DNA of 64,000 nt from Rhizobium rhododendri (GTDB lineage: Bacteria > Pseudomonadota > Alphaproteobacteria > Rhizobiales > Rhizobiaceae). Position numbers and translations under genes: made by a program. The stretch covers positions 682,001 through 746,000 of the forward strand of contig NZ_CP117268.1 of assembly GCF_007000325.2 (NCBI RefSeq). The letters run 5' to 3'. Position 1 is the first letter of the stretch. Each line of letters starts with the position of its first letter. Under the pieces are notes generated by a model. The model was not told where the DNA came from and did not search any database. It saw only the letters and a list, made by a program, of their open reading frames with translations. Shown here piece by piece: positions 25,451 to 34,191 of the stretch.

Positions 25451-26407
25451 ATGTGGCTCTACGCGCTTCGGCGCCTCGTCCTGACCATACCGATATTGTT
25501 CGGCGTCACGGTCATCTGCTTCGCCCTGGTCCATATCGCCCCTGGCGATCCGATCCAGAACCTGCTGTCGCCGACGGCCTCTGCCGCCGATGCAGCCCGG
25601 CTGCGCGCCGCCTACGGTCTCGACCAGCCGATCCCCATTCAATATCTGATCTGGATCGGTAAAGTCTTTGTCGGCGATCTTGGCCAGTCGATCGCCAACA
25701 ATTCGCCGGTCTCGGGCGAGGTCGTGCGGGCCTTTTTCAACACGCTGACCATCGCGCTGATTTCGGTGGTGCTGGCTTTCATCCTGTCAATGGTTCTCGG
25801 CGTCATTGCCGCCTACAAGGCCGGCACCTGGGTCGACAAGCTGATCACGGCGGTGGCCGTATTCGGCATCAGCGTGCCGACCTTCTGGCTCGGCGTCGTG
25901 CTGGTCATCCTGTTTGCCGTCAATCTCTTCTGGCTGCCGGCGACCGGCATGGGCGCCAGCGGCTCGGAGAATTTCAGCTATCTGCGCTGGGCCGATTTCA
26001 AGTTCGCGATCATGCCGATCATCGCGCTGGCGCTGCCGCCGCTCGGCATCATGACGCGCACGACGCGCTCGTCGCTGGCCGAAATCCTCAACCAGGATTT
26101 CATCCAGACCTTGCGCGCCAAGGGCATGAGCGAATTCCAGATCATGCGCCATGCGGTGCGCAACATCATGCCGCAGGCGGTTGCCATGCTCGGTCTGCAG
26201 CTCGGCTACCTGATTGGCGGCTCAGTGCTGGTGGAAACGGTGTTCACGTGGCCAGGCACCGGCTTTCTGCTCAACAAGGCGATCCTCACCCGCGACATTC
26301 CGCTGCTGCAGGGGACGATCCTGGTGCTGGCCACCGCCTTCGTGCTGATCAATCTCGTCGTCGACCTCGCCCAGTCGGTAATCGATCCGCGCATCAAGCG
26401 AAGCTGA
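25451..26407 (+). CDS. DppB-type ABC transporter permease
   Basis: A 318-aa inner-membrane protein with about six hydrophobic segments. The N-terminus MWLYALRRLVLTIPILFGVTVICFALVHIAPGDP is the classical DppB/OppB start. The EAA loop is TLRAKGMSEFQIMRHAVRNIMPQ, followed by GGSVLVETVFTWPGTGFLL. It pairs with the DppC-type permease 10 nt downstream. Confidence 0.92.
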   Translation: MWLYALRRLVLTIPILFGVTVICFALVHIAPGDPIQNLLSPTASAADAARLRAAYGLDQPIPIQYLIWIGKVFVGDLGQSIANNSPVSGEVVRAFFNTLTIALISVVLAFILSMVLGVIAAYKAGTWVDKLITAVAVFGISVPTFWLGVVLVILFAVNLFWLPATGMGASGSENFSYLRWADFKFAIMPIIALALPPLGIMTRTTRSSLAEILNQDFIQTLRAKGMSEFQIMRHAVRNIMPQAVAMLGLQLGYLIGGSVLVETVFTWPGTGFLLNKAILTRDIPLLQGTILVLATAFVLINLVVDLAQSVIDPRIKRS

Positions 26408-26417
26408 GGAAGTTTTC

Positions 26418-27320
26418 ATGTCCGATATCCCGATCCACTCCATGCCCGTGACCGTCGCCCCTGCAGCGAAGCCCGTCCATGTCCGCGGCTACTGGGGCAG
26501 TGTCTGGAACCGCCTGCGCTACGATTACGTCACGCTGTTCTGTCTGCTCGTCATCCTGCTGGTCGTGCTGTCGGCGATCTTTGCCCCGTGGCTGGCGCCG
26601 ATGGATCCGGACAAATCGAGCATGGCCCACCGCCTGAAGGCGATTGGCACCAAGAACTATCTGCTCGGCACCGACGAGCAGGGCCGCGACATGCTCAGCC
26701 GTATTCTCTATGGTGGCCGCGTGTCGCTGACGATGGGCATTGTCCCGGTGCTGTTTGCCACCACCATCGGCGGCCTGTTCGGCGTCATCGCCGGCTATTT
26801 CGGCGGCAAGGTCAACATGGTGATCATGCGCACCATGGACGTGTTTTTCGCCTTTCCTTCGGTATTGCTTGCCGTCGCCATCTCCGGCAGCCTTGGCGGC
26901 GGCCTGACCAATCAGCTTTTGACGCTGACCGTGGTGCTGATCCCGCCGCTCTGTCGCGTCGCCGAAACCGCCACCAGCCAGGTGCGGACCATGGATTTCG
27001 TCGATGCGGCCCGCGCCAGCGGTGCCTCGACGGTATCGATTCTGTTCACCCATGTGCTGATCAACGTCATGTCACCGGTCATGGTCTATGCCTCGACGCT
27101 GGTGTCGGTGTCGATCATTCTGGCATCGGGCCTATCCTTCCTCGGTCTCGGCGTCTCGCCGCCGACCGCCGACTGGGGCCTGATGCTGTCGACGCTGCGC
27201 CAGTCGATCTATGTTCAGCCGCTGGTGGCCGCCGTCCCCGGCGTCGCCATCCTCATCACCTCGATCGCCTTCAACCTGGTCAGCGACGGTCTGCGCCAGG
27301 CGATGGACGTCAAAGCCTGA
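26418..27320 (+). CDS. DppC-type ABC transporter permease
   Basis: A 300-aa permease with a cytosolic N-terminal tail, then the membrane segment FCLLVILLVVLSAIFAPWLAP. The family signatures are LLGTDEQGRDMLSRILYGGRVSL, the EAA loop ARASGASTVSILFTHVLINV and FLGLGVSPPTADWGLML. It forms the channel with the DppB-type protein; the ATPases follow after 16 nt. Confidence 0.92.
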   Translation: MSDIPIHSMPVTVAPAAKPVHVRGYWGSVWNRLRYDYVTLFCLLVILLVVLSAIFAPWLAPMDPDKSSMAHRLKAIGTKNYLLGTDEQGRDMLSRILYGGRVSLTMGIVPVLFATTIGGLFGVIAGYFGGKVNMVIMRTMDVFFAFPSVLLAVAISGSLGGGLTNQLLTLTVVLIPPLCRVAETATSQVRTMDFVDAARASGASTVSILFTHVLINVMSPVMVYASTLVSVSIILASGLSFLGLGVSPPTADWGLMLSTLRQSIYVQPLVAAVPGVAILITSIAFNLVSDGLRQAMDVKA

Positions 27321-27336
27321 TCGAAAGGACACAGCC

Positions 27337-28419
27337 ATGACCGATCTGATCCTTGCTCCCGCTCCGGCGCCCGTCGATCCGCGTGATCGCGGTGGTCCGG
27401 CGCAGCCGATGCTGATTGTCGAGAATTTCAAGAAGTATTTTCCGATCCGGGCCGGGCTGCTCAGCCGCAAGGTCGGCGAGGTCAAGGCCGTCGACGACAT
27501 CTCCTTCTATGTGCTGAAGGGCGAGACGCTCGGCATCGTCGGTGAATCCGGTTGCGGGAAGTCAACCCTGGCGCGGCTGCTGATGTATCTGATCGACCGC
27601 GATGAAGGCCATCTCATTCTCGATGGCGACCCGGTCGGCGAAGCGCGCGGCGTGCCGCTCAACGGCCTGCGTCGTTCGCTGCAGATGGTGTTCCAGGACA
27701 GCTATTCGTCGCTCAATCCGCGGCTGCCGATCGAGACCTCGATCGCCTATGGGCCAAAAGTGCAGGGCGCCTCCGCCAAGGATGCCAAGGACCAGGCACG
27801 GGCCTTGCTGCAGAAGGTCGGGCTGAAACCGAACCTGTTCGGCCAGCGCTATCCGCACGAACTGTCCGGCGGCCAGAAGCAGCGCGTCAACATAGCCCGG
27901 GCGCTGGCGCTCGATCCCCGCCTGCTGATCCTCGACGAGGCGGTGTCGGCGCTTGACAAATCGGTCGAGGCGCAGGTGCTCAACCTGCTCGCCGACCTCA
28001 AGGGGCAACTGAACCTCACCTATATTTTCATCTCCCACGACCTGCATGTGGTGCGTTACATCTCGGACCGGGTGCTGGTGATGTATCTCGGCCAGGTGGT
28101 CGAGATCGGTCCGGTCGGGATGATCTACGAGGACCCGAAACACCCCTATACCCAGGCGCTGCTCGAATGCCGGCTGAGCATGGATCCGGACGAGCGCGTC
28201 GAGCAGGCGCCCCTCGCCGGCGATCCGCCCAATCCGGTCAATCCGCCGTCGGGCTGCCGCTTCCACACTCGCTGCCGCTATGTCGAAGATGTCTGCGTCT
28301 CGACCATGCCTGATCTCGGCAATGTGCTCCAGGCCACCCCCGAACGGCACTTGGCCGCCTGCCATATGGTGCATGCCGGTTCGGGCCACAGCCGTGCGCC
28401 CGCAATGGCCGATGCCTGA
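27337..28419 (+). CDS. DppF/OppF-type ABC transporter ATP-binding protein
   Basis: A 360-aa ATPase: YFPIRAGLLSRKVGEVKAVDDIS start region, Walker A GESGCGKST, Q-loop VFQDSYSSLNPR, signature LSGGQKQR, Walker B LLILDEAVSALDKS and a C-terminal Cys-rich oligopeptide-transporter domain (GCRFHTRCRY). The ATG at 27337 follows GAAAGGA; the longer upstream frame overlaps the permease and is not needed. The F-type ATPase precedes the D-type here, the reverse of the enterobacterial dpp order. Confidence 0.92.
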   Translation: MTDLILAPAPAPVDPRDRGGPAQPMLIVENFKKYFPIRAGLLSRKVGEVKAVDDISFYVLKGETLGIVGESGCGKSTLARLLMYLIDRDEGHLILDGDPVGEARGVPLNGLRRSLQMVFQDSYSSLNPRLPIETSIAYGPKVQGASAKDAKDQARALLQKVGLKPNLFGQRYPHELSGGQKQRVNIARALALDPRLLILDEAVSALDKSVEAQVLNLLADLKGQLNLTYIFISHDLHVVRYISDRVLVMYLGQVVEIGPVGMIYEDPKHPYTQALLECRLSMDPDERVEQAPLAGDPPNPVNPPSGCRFHTRCRYVEDVCVSTMPDLGNVLQATPERHLAACHMVHAGSGHSRAPAMADA

Positions 28420-28441
28420 GCCGCCACCAAGGAGATGCGAC

Positions 28442-29518
28442 ATGGATGACATGATGTTCTCAAACCGCCCACTGCCCGATGCGCAACAGATCGCGCCGTT
28501 CGTGCATGTCGACGACCTGCGCGTCCGGTTCGTCAGCCGCGACGCCACGGTCAAGGCGGTCAACGGCGTCTCCTTCGATTTGGCGCGCGGCGAGGTGCTA
28601 TGCGTCATCGGCGAGTCCGGCTCCGGAAAATCGGTGATGATGCGCTCGCTGCTGCGGCTGCATGCCAAGAAGCGCACGGTGATCGAAGGCACGATGACGG
28701 TCGGCGAGCACAACATCACCGATGTCAGCGACAAGACCATGTCGCAGCTGCGCGGCTCGACCATCTCGATGATTTTCCAGGAGCCGATGACGGCGCTCGA
28801 CCCGCTCTACACGATCGGCGACCAGATCGCCGAAACGGTGATGCGGCATGAAAATATCGGCAAGCAAGCTGCCTGGGCGCGGGCGCTGGAGCTGCTCGAG
28901 CTAGTGCGCGTGCCATCGCCGGAGGGACGGCTGCGCGCCTATCCGCATGAGCTTTCCGGCGGGCTCCGGCAACGGGCAATGATCGCCGTGGCGCTGTCGT
29001 GCCGCCCGAGCCTGCTGCTCGCCGATGAGCCGACAACGGCGCTCGATGCCTCGGTGCAGATCCAGGTGCTGGTGCTGCTGCGCAAGCTGCAGCGCGAGAT
29101 GGGCATGTCGATGATCTTCGTCACCCACGATCTCGGCGTCGCCGCGCAGATCGCCGACAAGGTGGCGGTGATGTATGCCGGCCGGATCATCGAATATGGC
29201 GAGGCGCGCGATGTGCTGCTGCACCCGATGCACCCCTACACCAAGGCGATGCTGGCCTCGACGGTCAAGGATCAGGCGCGCGGCGAACCGCTCGAGGCAA
29301 TCGGCGGCACGCCGCCGGACCTGCGCGCCCTGCCGGAGGGCTGCAGCTTTGCGCCGCGCTGCGCCTATGCCGGCCCGGACTGCACCATCGCGATGCCGCC
29401 GCCTCTCACCGACGCTGCCGGCCACATGGCCCGCTGCTTCAAGGTCGGCGTCGCCGGCGAACGGCTGTTCTTCGATCCGAAAATCGTCGAGCCCCCGTTG
29501 GCCATGGGGCAGCTATAG
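28442..29518 (+). CDS. DppD/OppD-type ABC transporter ATP-binding protein
   Basis: A 358-aa ATPase with Walker A GESGSGKSV, Q-loop IFQEPMTALDPLY, signature LSGGLRQR, Walker B LLLADEPTTALDAS, H-loop VTHDLG and the C-terminal oligopeptide-type Cys motif GCSFAPRCAYAGPDC. The start at 28442 has an AGGAGAT box. It completes the importer begun at 23771. Confidence 0.92.
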   Translation: MDDMMFSNRPLPDAQQIAPFVHVDDLRVRFVSRDATVKAVNGVSFDLARGEVLCVIGESGSGKSVMMRSLLRLHAKKRTVIEGTMTVGEHNITDVSDKTMSQLRGSTISMIFQEPMTALDPLYTIGDQIAETVMRHENIGKQAAWARALELLELVRVPSPEGRLRAYPHELSGGLRQRAMIAVALSCRPSLLLADEPTTALDASVQIQVLVLLRKLQREMGMSMIFVTHDLGVAAQIADKVAVMYAGRIIEYGEARDVLLHPMHPYTKAMLASTVKDQARGEPLEAIGGTPPDLRALPEGCSFAPRCAYAGPDCTIAMPPPLTDAAGHMARCFKVGVAGERLFFDPKIVEPPLAMGQL

Positions 29519-29542
29519 ACATTCAAATTACTGTCAAAAGAA

Positions 29543-29555
29543 ATAATTGAATTAT
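29543..29555. promoter_or_regulatory. 13-bp palindrome upstream of fmdA
   Basis: ATAATT-G-AATTAT is a perfect inverted repeat sharing its ATAATTGAA start with the AT-rich elements at 17951 and 23486. It lies in the 181-bp gap between the importer and the formamidase gene, so the enzyme half of the operon may have its own regulated promoter. Confidence 0.4.
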
Positions 29556-29699
29556 TGACTAAACCGGAGCGCGCCGCGATAGTTGGATATCACGGGAGCT
29601 CAGCGACACGCTCCACCGTTTGGTCTGCGGACGATTTTTCCCATCGGCTTTGGGTCACAAAAAACCAAGCCATGGCGTCTCCGACAAGAGGAACAGAGA

Positions 29700-30650
29700 A
29701 TGGCCGACCATCATCTCATGCCGAGCGTCGAAACCTGCCACTGGGGCTATTTCGATGCCACCAAGGCGCCGGCTATCAAGGTCGCCAGCGGCGATATCGT
29801 CACCATCGATACTGTCACCGGCGCGCCGAACGTCCTGCCGGATCCGGAAAAATTCCACATCCCGCCGGCGCTCGCATCCATCTATGCCAACCTCAAGCCC
29901 GAGGGGCCGCATATCCTCACCGGCCCGGTCTATGTCGAGGGCGCCAAGCCCGGCCATGTGCTGGAGGTGCGCATCCATGAGGTGTCGCTGCTGCAGGACT
30001 GGGGGTTCAACGTCATCATGCCGCTGCTCGGCACCCTGCCGCATGATTATGACGAGCCGCGGCTGGTCAATATCCCGCTCGACAAGGAGCGCAACGTAGG
30101 CATCATGCCCTGGGGGCTGGAGCTCGAACTGGCGCCGTTCTTCGGCGTCATGGGCGTTGCACCGCCAAAGGGCTGGGGGCGGATCACCTCGGTGGCGCCG
30201 CAGGCGACCGGCGGCAATCTCGACAACAAGGAACTTGTGGCCGGAACCACGCTCTATCTGCCGGTCTTCGTCGAAGGCGGCTTGTTTTCCTGTGGCGACG
30301 GCCATGGCTGCCAGGGCGACGGCGAGGTCTGCGTCACCGCCATCGAGACGGCGCTGCGCGGCAAGTTCGAGTTCATCGTCCGCGACGACCTGAGCTTTAC
30401 CTATCCGCGCGCCGAGACGCCGACCCATCACATCACCATGGGCATGGACCCCGATCTCGACCAATGCGCCGTCAAGGCGCTGCGCGAGATGATTGCGCTC
30501 CTCGGCGAAAAGGCCGGCCTGTCGCATGCCGACGCCTACATGCTGTGCAGCCTTGCCGGCGACCTGCACATTACCCAAACCGTCAATGTGTCGAAGGGCG
30601 TGCATATGATGATGGAGAAGAAGAACGTGGTGGCGGGGAAGAGCACATGA
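29700..30650 (+). CDS. fmdA: Acetamidase/formamidase family amidohydrolase
   Basis: A 316-aa FmdA/AmdA-family enzyme (zinc-dependent beta-sandwich amidase, formamide or acetamide to acid plus ammonia). Landmarks are GPVYVEGAKPGHVLEVRI, TGGNLDNKELVAGTTLYLPVFVEGGLFSCGDGHGCQGDGEVC and AYMLCSLAGDLHITQTVN. The ATG at 29700 follows AAGAGGA; the longer frame from 29583 adds a leader not seen in the family. Its stop overlaps the next start (ATGA). The symbol denotes family membership; the true amide substrate is unknown. Confidence 0.88.
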   Translation: MADHHLMPSVETCHWGYFDATKAPAIKVASGDIVTIDTVTGAPNVLPDPEKFHIPPALASIYANLKPEGPHILTGPVYVEGAKPGHVLEVRIHEVSLLQDWGFNVIMPLLGTLPHDYDEPRLVNIPLDKERNVGIMPWGLELELAPFFGVMGVAPPKGWGRITSVAPQATGGNLDNKELVAGTTLYLPVFVEGGLFSCGDGHGCQGDGEVCVTAIETALRGKFEFIVRDDLSFTYPRAETPTHHITMGMDPDLDQCAVKALREMIALLGEKAGLSHADAYMLCSLAGDLHITQTVNVSKGVHMMMEKKNVVAGKST

Positions 30651-32335
30651 GCAAGATCCGCATCGCCCATCTGGCCGGCCCAACGGCGACGATCCAGAAC
30701 ACGCCGCCGCTGGTCACCTCTAACAAGGCGCGGCTGCGCAAGGGGCTGGCGCCCATCACCGCCGGCAATGGCAATGCCGCCGCCTTCGATCCGCTCAGGG
30801 CACAGCGGCTGGCGGCGCCGGTCAAAGTCTACGTCGAGCAATTCTCAGCCCATCCGCTCGAAGCAGACACCGCCGAGCTTTACGACGAACCCGACGGCTA
30901 TGTCGGCACCGATGGCAGTTTCAACAAGGCGCGCCGCGCCGACAGCGACAAGCCGGTCTACGAGATCGAACTGACGCCGGAAGACGGGCTTTATCCCTTG
31001 CCCTACATGGCAATGCAGAAGGACGGCTCGCCCTGGGAAGAAGAAGCCACCTATCTCAACAGCCCGAAAGCCCGGCAGGGTTTCTTTCCCGATGGATCGC
31101 GCAGTTTTGAGGAGATCGACCGGCTGTCGATCGGTGCCGACGGCAAGGTCAATCTGATCGGCGGCCGGGCCGATGTCGATTTCTACCGCGTCGCGCCGCC
31201 CGGCGGTTTTACCAAGGGCCTTGATCCTGCCGAGCGCGCCGATATCGGCGAGGGCGCCATTTCGGCCGAGCGCATGGGCTGGGATTTCTTCGCCTATAAA
31301 CCGTACAATCTGGCAAAATCGCCGCCGCGGCCGATGCTGGCTAAGATCACCAACGATGTCCAGGCCGTCATGGCATCCGGCATATATGACGGCGCCATCT
31401 GGACGCAGGGCAGCCCGCAGGTCGAAGAAACCGCCTACTGGTTCAATCTGCTGATCGACACCAAATTGCCGATCGCCTGCAATGCGGCGCAGCGGCCGCA
31501 GGGGCAGATCAGCAATGACGGCCCGGCCAATATCGTCGATTCCGTCACCTACATCGAATCCGGTATCTGGTCGGACGGCAATGGCGGCAATCGCTGCGGC
31601 ACGGTGGTCATCCAGGAGCAACAGTTCTTTGCCGCCCGCGAGGTCGCCAAGGTCGACGCCCGGCCCGGTGGCTACATCGCCACCGGCGGCCATGGCGGCA
31701 TTCTGGGGCAGATCACCCACGCCGGCGCGCCCTATGTCATGTATGTGCCGGCCTACAAGCATACGGCAGAGTCTGACGTCAACATCACCCGGCTGCCCGC
31801 AGCGGTCAAAGGGACAAGGCTCAGCGGCGATGTCGTCGAAACTGTCGATGTCCGGGTCAAGGACGAGGGCGGGCAACTGCTGGCCGATGCCATCCCCTCG
31901 GTGTCGATCGTCAAGGATGGCGGCTATGCGGCGGAAATGTTCGGCGACGATCCGGCGCCCGAAGCCGACCTCGATTTCCTCATCCGCCACAAGCTGAGCG
32001 GCGGCCGGCTGGCCGGCTTCGTCGTCGAGGGCCTTGTGCCGTACGGCCAGGCGACGTCGGAGTTGCGCACCATGATGCTGCGCAAGGCGAGTTTCTGCGG
32101 CCTGCCGGTGGTGCGCGTCGGCCGTGGTTATCCGGAGGGCTTTGCCGATCCGCAGGCTTTTAGCCTCGCCGGCATGAACCTCACATCCACCAAGGCGCGG
32201 CTGCTGCTGATGGCCTGCCTGATGAGGTTCGGCAGCCTGCCGGCAGCAAGCGACCCGGCCAATCCGACCGACGACGAAATCAAGGCGCTGAAGACGGCGC
32301 TGGCCGCCTATCAGGCGGTCTTCAACACGCACTAG
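30647..32335 (+). CDS. Large asparaginase-fold protein with altered catalytic motif
   Basis: A 562-aa protein whose central part (about residues 225-370) aligns with type I/II asparaginases. It has WTQGSPQVEETAYWF at the THGTDTMEETA position, ACNAAQRPQGQISNDGPANIVD at the GAMRPxxxxSADGPxN position, and QFFAAREVAK at the I-x-AAR-x-x-K position. The N-terminus LAGPTATI is a poor version of the TGGTI nucleophile loop. The canonical Thr-Asp pair of HGTDT is replaced by Ser-Pro. It carries about 130 extra N-terminal residues and an extended C-terminus. It is coupled to fmdA by a 4-nt overlap and 17 nt before ureE. A different hydrolytic substrate, or a non-classical mechanism, is likely; function uncertain. 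Confidence 0.75.
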   Translation: MSKIRIAHLAGPTATIQNTPPLVTSNKARLRKGLAPITAGNGNAAAFDPLRAQRLAAPVKVYVEQFSAHPLEADTAELYDEPDGYVGTDGSFNKARRADSDKPVYEIELTPEDGLYPLPYMAMQKDGSPWEEEATYLNSPKARQGFFPDGSRSFEEIDRLSIGADGKVNLIGGRADVDFYRVAPPGGFTKGLDPAERADIGEGAISAERMGWDFFAYKPYNLAKSPPRPMLAKITNDVQAVMASGIYDGAIWTQGSPQVEETAYWFNLLIDTKLPIACNAAQRPQGQISNDGPANIVDSVTYIESGIWSDGNGGNRCGTVVIQEQQFFAAREVAKVDARPGGYIATGGHGGILGQITHAGAPYVMYVPAYKHTAESDVNITRLPAAVKGTRLSGDVVETVDVRVKDEGGQLLADAIPSVSIVKDGGYAAEMFGDDPAPEADLDFLIRHKLSGGRLAGFVVEGLVPYGQATSELRTMMLRKASFCGLPVVRVGRGYPEGFADPQAFSLAGMNLTSTKARLLLMACLMRFGSLPAASDPANPTDDEIKALKTALAAYQAVFNTH

Positions 32336-32352
32336 TCGGCAAAGGACCAAAC

Positions 32353-32802
32353 ATGCTCCGACTTCATGGAATCCTCGGTGGCGAGAAAGATCCGCAATAT
32401 CGCGATCAGTTGCACCGTCTCGAACATCATGACGGTATCGAGCTGCTGTTCGTGCCGCCGTCGGAGGCCGGCCGCAAGCGGTTTCGACTATCGACCGACC
32501 GCGGCACCGACTGCGCCATCAGCATCGACCGCGACCAGGAGCTGACCGACGGCGCCGTGCTTTTCATCGATCCGACCCGTGCCATCGTCGCCCGTTTCGG
32601 CGAACAGGCCGTCTGGCGGCTGCGGCCGGCGAACAGCGCCGCGGCGCTGAAACTCGGCTGGAACGCCGGCAATCTGCACTGGAGGGTGCGCTTCGAGGAC
32701 GACTGCATCGTCATCCTGCTCGACGGCCCGCGGGCCGATTATCGCGCCCGCATCGCTCCTCTGATCGACGAGGGTGATATCGAGGATCTTGCCGATGTTT
32801 GA
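32353..32802 (+). CDS. ureE: Urease accessory protein UreE (nickel delivery)
   Basis: A 149-aa UreE: N-terminal peptide-binding domain (HRLEHHDGIELLFVPPSEAGRKRFRLSTDRG) and C-terminal nickel domain with KLGWNAGNLHWRVRFEDD, where the His of GNLHW corresponds to the dimer-interface metal ligand. There is no His-rich tail, so nickel storage capacity should be low. Unusually, it is the first urease gene, placed ahead of the structural subunits, and it overlaps ureF by 8 nt. Confidence 0.88.
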   Translation: MLRLHGILGGEKDPQYRDQLHRLEHHDGIELLFVPPSEAGRKRFRLSTDRGTDCAISIDRDQELTDGAVLFIDPTRAIVARFGEQAVWRLRPANSAAALKLGWNAGNLHWRVRFEDDCIVILLDGPRADYRARIAPLIDEGDIEDLADV

Positions 32803-33475
32803 CACCGCCCAGGCGCTGACCCTGATGCAATACGGCGACAGCGCCTATCCCGCCGGCGGCTTTGCCTTCTCCTGGGGCCTCGAGGGCCTAGCTGCCGATA
32901 ATCTCCTCGACGGTCCGGCCGATCTCGATGATCTGATCGAGGAACATCTTGCCCGTCGCTGGAATAGCATGGACCGGCCACTGCTGCGTCGCGCCTTTGA
33001 TGCGGCCATTGATGTCGAGGCGCTGCTGGATGTCGACCGTTATGCGGAGGCGGCTACCTTCTCGGCGCAGATGCGCGACGGTTCGCGCCGCGCCGGACGG
33101 GCGCTGCTCGGCGTCGCGGCCCGGCAGCGCGGACCGTTGTCGCTATCCTTCCGGGCGCAGCTGACAGCGGGCGAGGGCCATGGTCACCTGCCGGTCGTCC
33201 AGGCGATCGTCTACCGTGATGCCGGCCTCGACTGGGCGGCGGCCGAGTTGCTGTCCGGCTGGACGCTGGTCACTGGGCTTGTCAGCGCCGCGGTCCGGCT
33301 CGGCAGCGTCGGCCATATCGAGGGGCAGCTGAGCCTCACTTCGGCGCGCGTGGTGCTGGCCGATCTGCTGGCGGAGCCGGTTGATACCAGCCGGCAAGCG
33401 TCGAGTTTTACGCCGCTGATCGACATCGCCGTGTCGCGCGGCCCGTCGCGGCATGTCCGCCTGTTTTCCACCTGA
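32795..33475 (+). CDS. ureF: Urease accessory protein UreF
   Basis: A 226-aa all-helical UreF with the conserved start LMQYGDSAYPAGGFAFSWGLEGL and a C-terminal region SSFTPLIDIAVSRGPSRHVRLFST matching the family end. UreF binds UreD and activates the GTPase UreG during nickel-site assembly. The ATG at 32795 lies inside the end of ureE (ATGTTTGA junction), so it is translationally coupled. Confidence 0.9.
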   Translation: MFDTAQALTLMQYGDSAYPAGGFAFSWGLEGLAADNLLDGPADLDDLIEEHLARRWNSMDRPLLRRAFDAAIDVEALLDVDRYAEAATFSAQMRDGSRRAGRALLGVAARQRGPLSLSFRAQLTAGEGHGHLPVVQAIVYRDAGLDWAAAELLSGWTLVTGLVSAAVRLGSVGHIEGQLSLTSARVVLADLLAEPVDTSRQASSFTPLIDIAVSRGPSRHVRLFST

Positions 33476-33494
33476 TGCCGGGGCTCTTGCCATG

Positions 33495-34190
33495 ATGAAC
33501 CTGTCGCCGACCGAGATGGATCGCCTGACCATCTTCACCGCTGCAGAGATGGCGCGCCGCAACCGGGCTGCCGGCGTGCGTCTCAGCCATCCGGAAGCGG
33601 TCGCCTTTCTCACCGACGAAGTAATGTTCGCCGCCCGCCGCGACATGGCCTATGCCGAAATCCGCGACATGGCCGGCCGGCTGCTGACCACTGACGATGT
33701 CGAGCCCGGCGTCGCCGAAATGATCCCGATGCTCTACATCGAATGCCTGTTTGCCGAAGGCACCAAGGTCATGGCGTTGTTCGAGCCGATCGCCCGCGGT
33801 GAAAGGCCTTTGCTGGACGACGTCGTCCCCGGCCAGATCGTTTCAGCCCAGGGCGATATCGCCATGTTCACAGACCTGCCGGCCATCACCATCGACGTCG
33901 TCAACACCGGCGACCGCGACGTGCAGGTGCGCAGCCACACGCATTTCTTCGAGGTCAACCGGGCGCTCGATTTCGACCGCCGCGCCGCCTGGGGCATGAA
34001 GGTCGACCGCCCGGCCGGCGCCGGCATCCGCTTCGAGCCGGGCGCTGTCAAGTCGGTGCGGCTGGTGCCGATCGAGGGTGGCCGCATCGTCCGCGGCGCC
34101 GCCGGCCTGGTCAACGGCCCGCTGGATGAGCCCGGCGCCGTTGATCGTTCCCTAAATCTCGCCCGCGCCCGCGGCTACCTCGGAGCATAG
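33495..34190 (+). CDS. ureAB: Fused urease gamma-beta subunit (UreA-UreB)
   Basis: A 231-aa fusion. Residues 1-100 are the gamma subunit (MNLSPTEMDRLTIFTAAEMARRNRAAG, VRLSHPEAVAFLTDEVM, GVAEMIPMLYIECLF). Residues about 120-231 are the beta subunit (PLLDDVVPGQIVSAQGDIAMF, then RSHTHFFEVNRALDFDRRAAWGM, then AAGLVNGPLD). Separate ureA and ureB are the norm; fusion is known in Helicobacter and some soil bacteria. The gene ends one nt before ureC. The ATG at 33495 is chosen over 33492 because gamma subunits start MNL. Confidence 0.92.
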   Translation: MNLSPTEMDRLTIFTAAEMARRNRAAGVRLSHPEAVAFLTDEVMFAARRDMAYAEIRDMAGRLLTTDDVEPGVAEMIPMLYIECLFAEGTKVMALFEPIARGERPLLDDVVPGQIVSAQGDIAMFTDLPAITIDVVNTGDRDVQVRSHTHFFEVNRALDFDRRAAWGMKVDRPAGAGIRFEPGAVKSVRLVPIEGGRIVRGAAGLVNGPLDEPGAVDRSLNLARARGYLGA

Positions 34191-34191
34191 A

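Noticed and set aside
27562..28764. Minus-strand 400-codon frame opposite the two Dpp ATPases
   Set aside because: Antisense to two ATPases with all motifs present.
30845..32350. Minus-strand 501-codon frame opposite the asparaginase-fold gene
   Set aside because: Shadow of a high-GC coding frame; no domain or ribosome-binding site.
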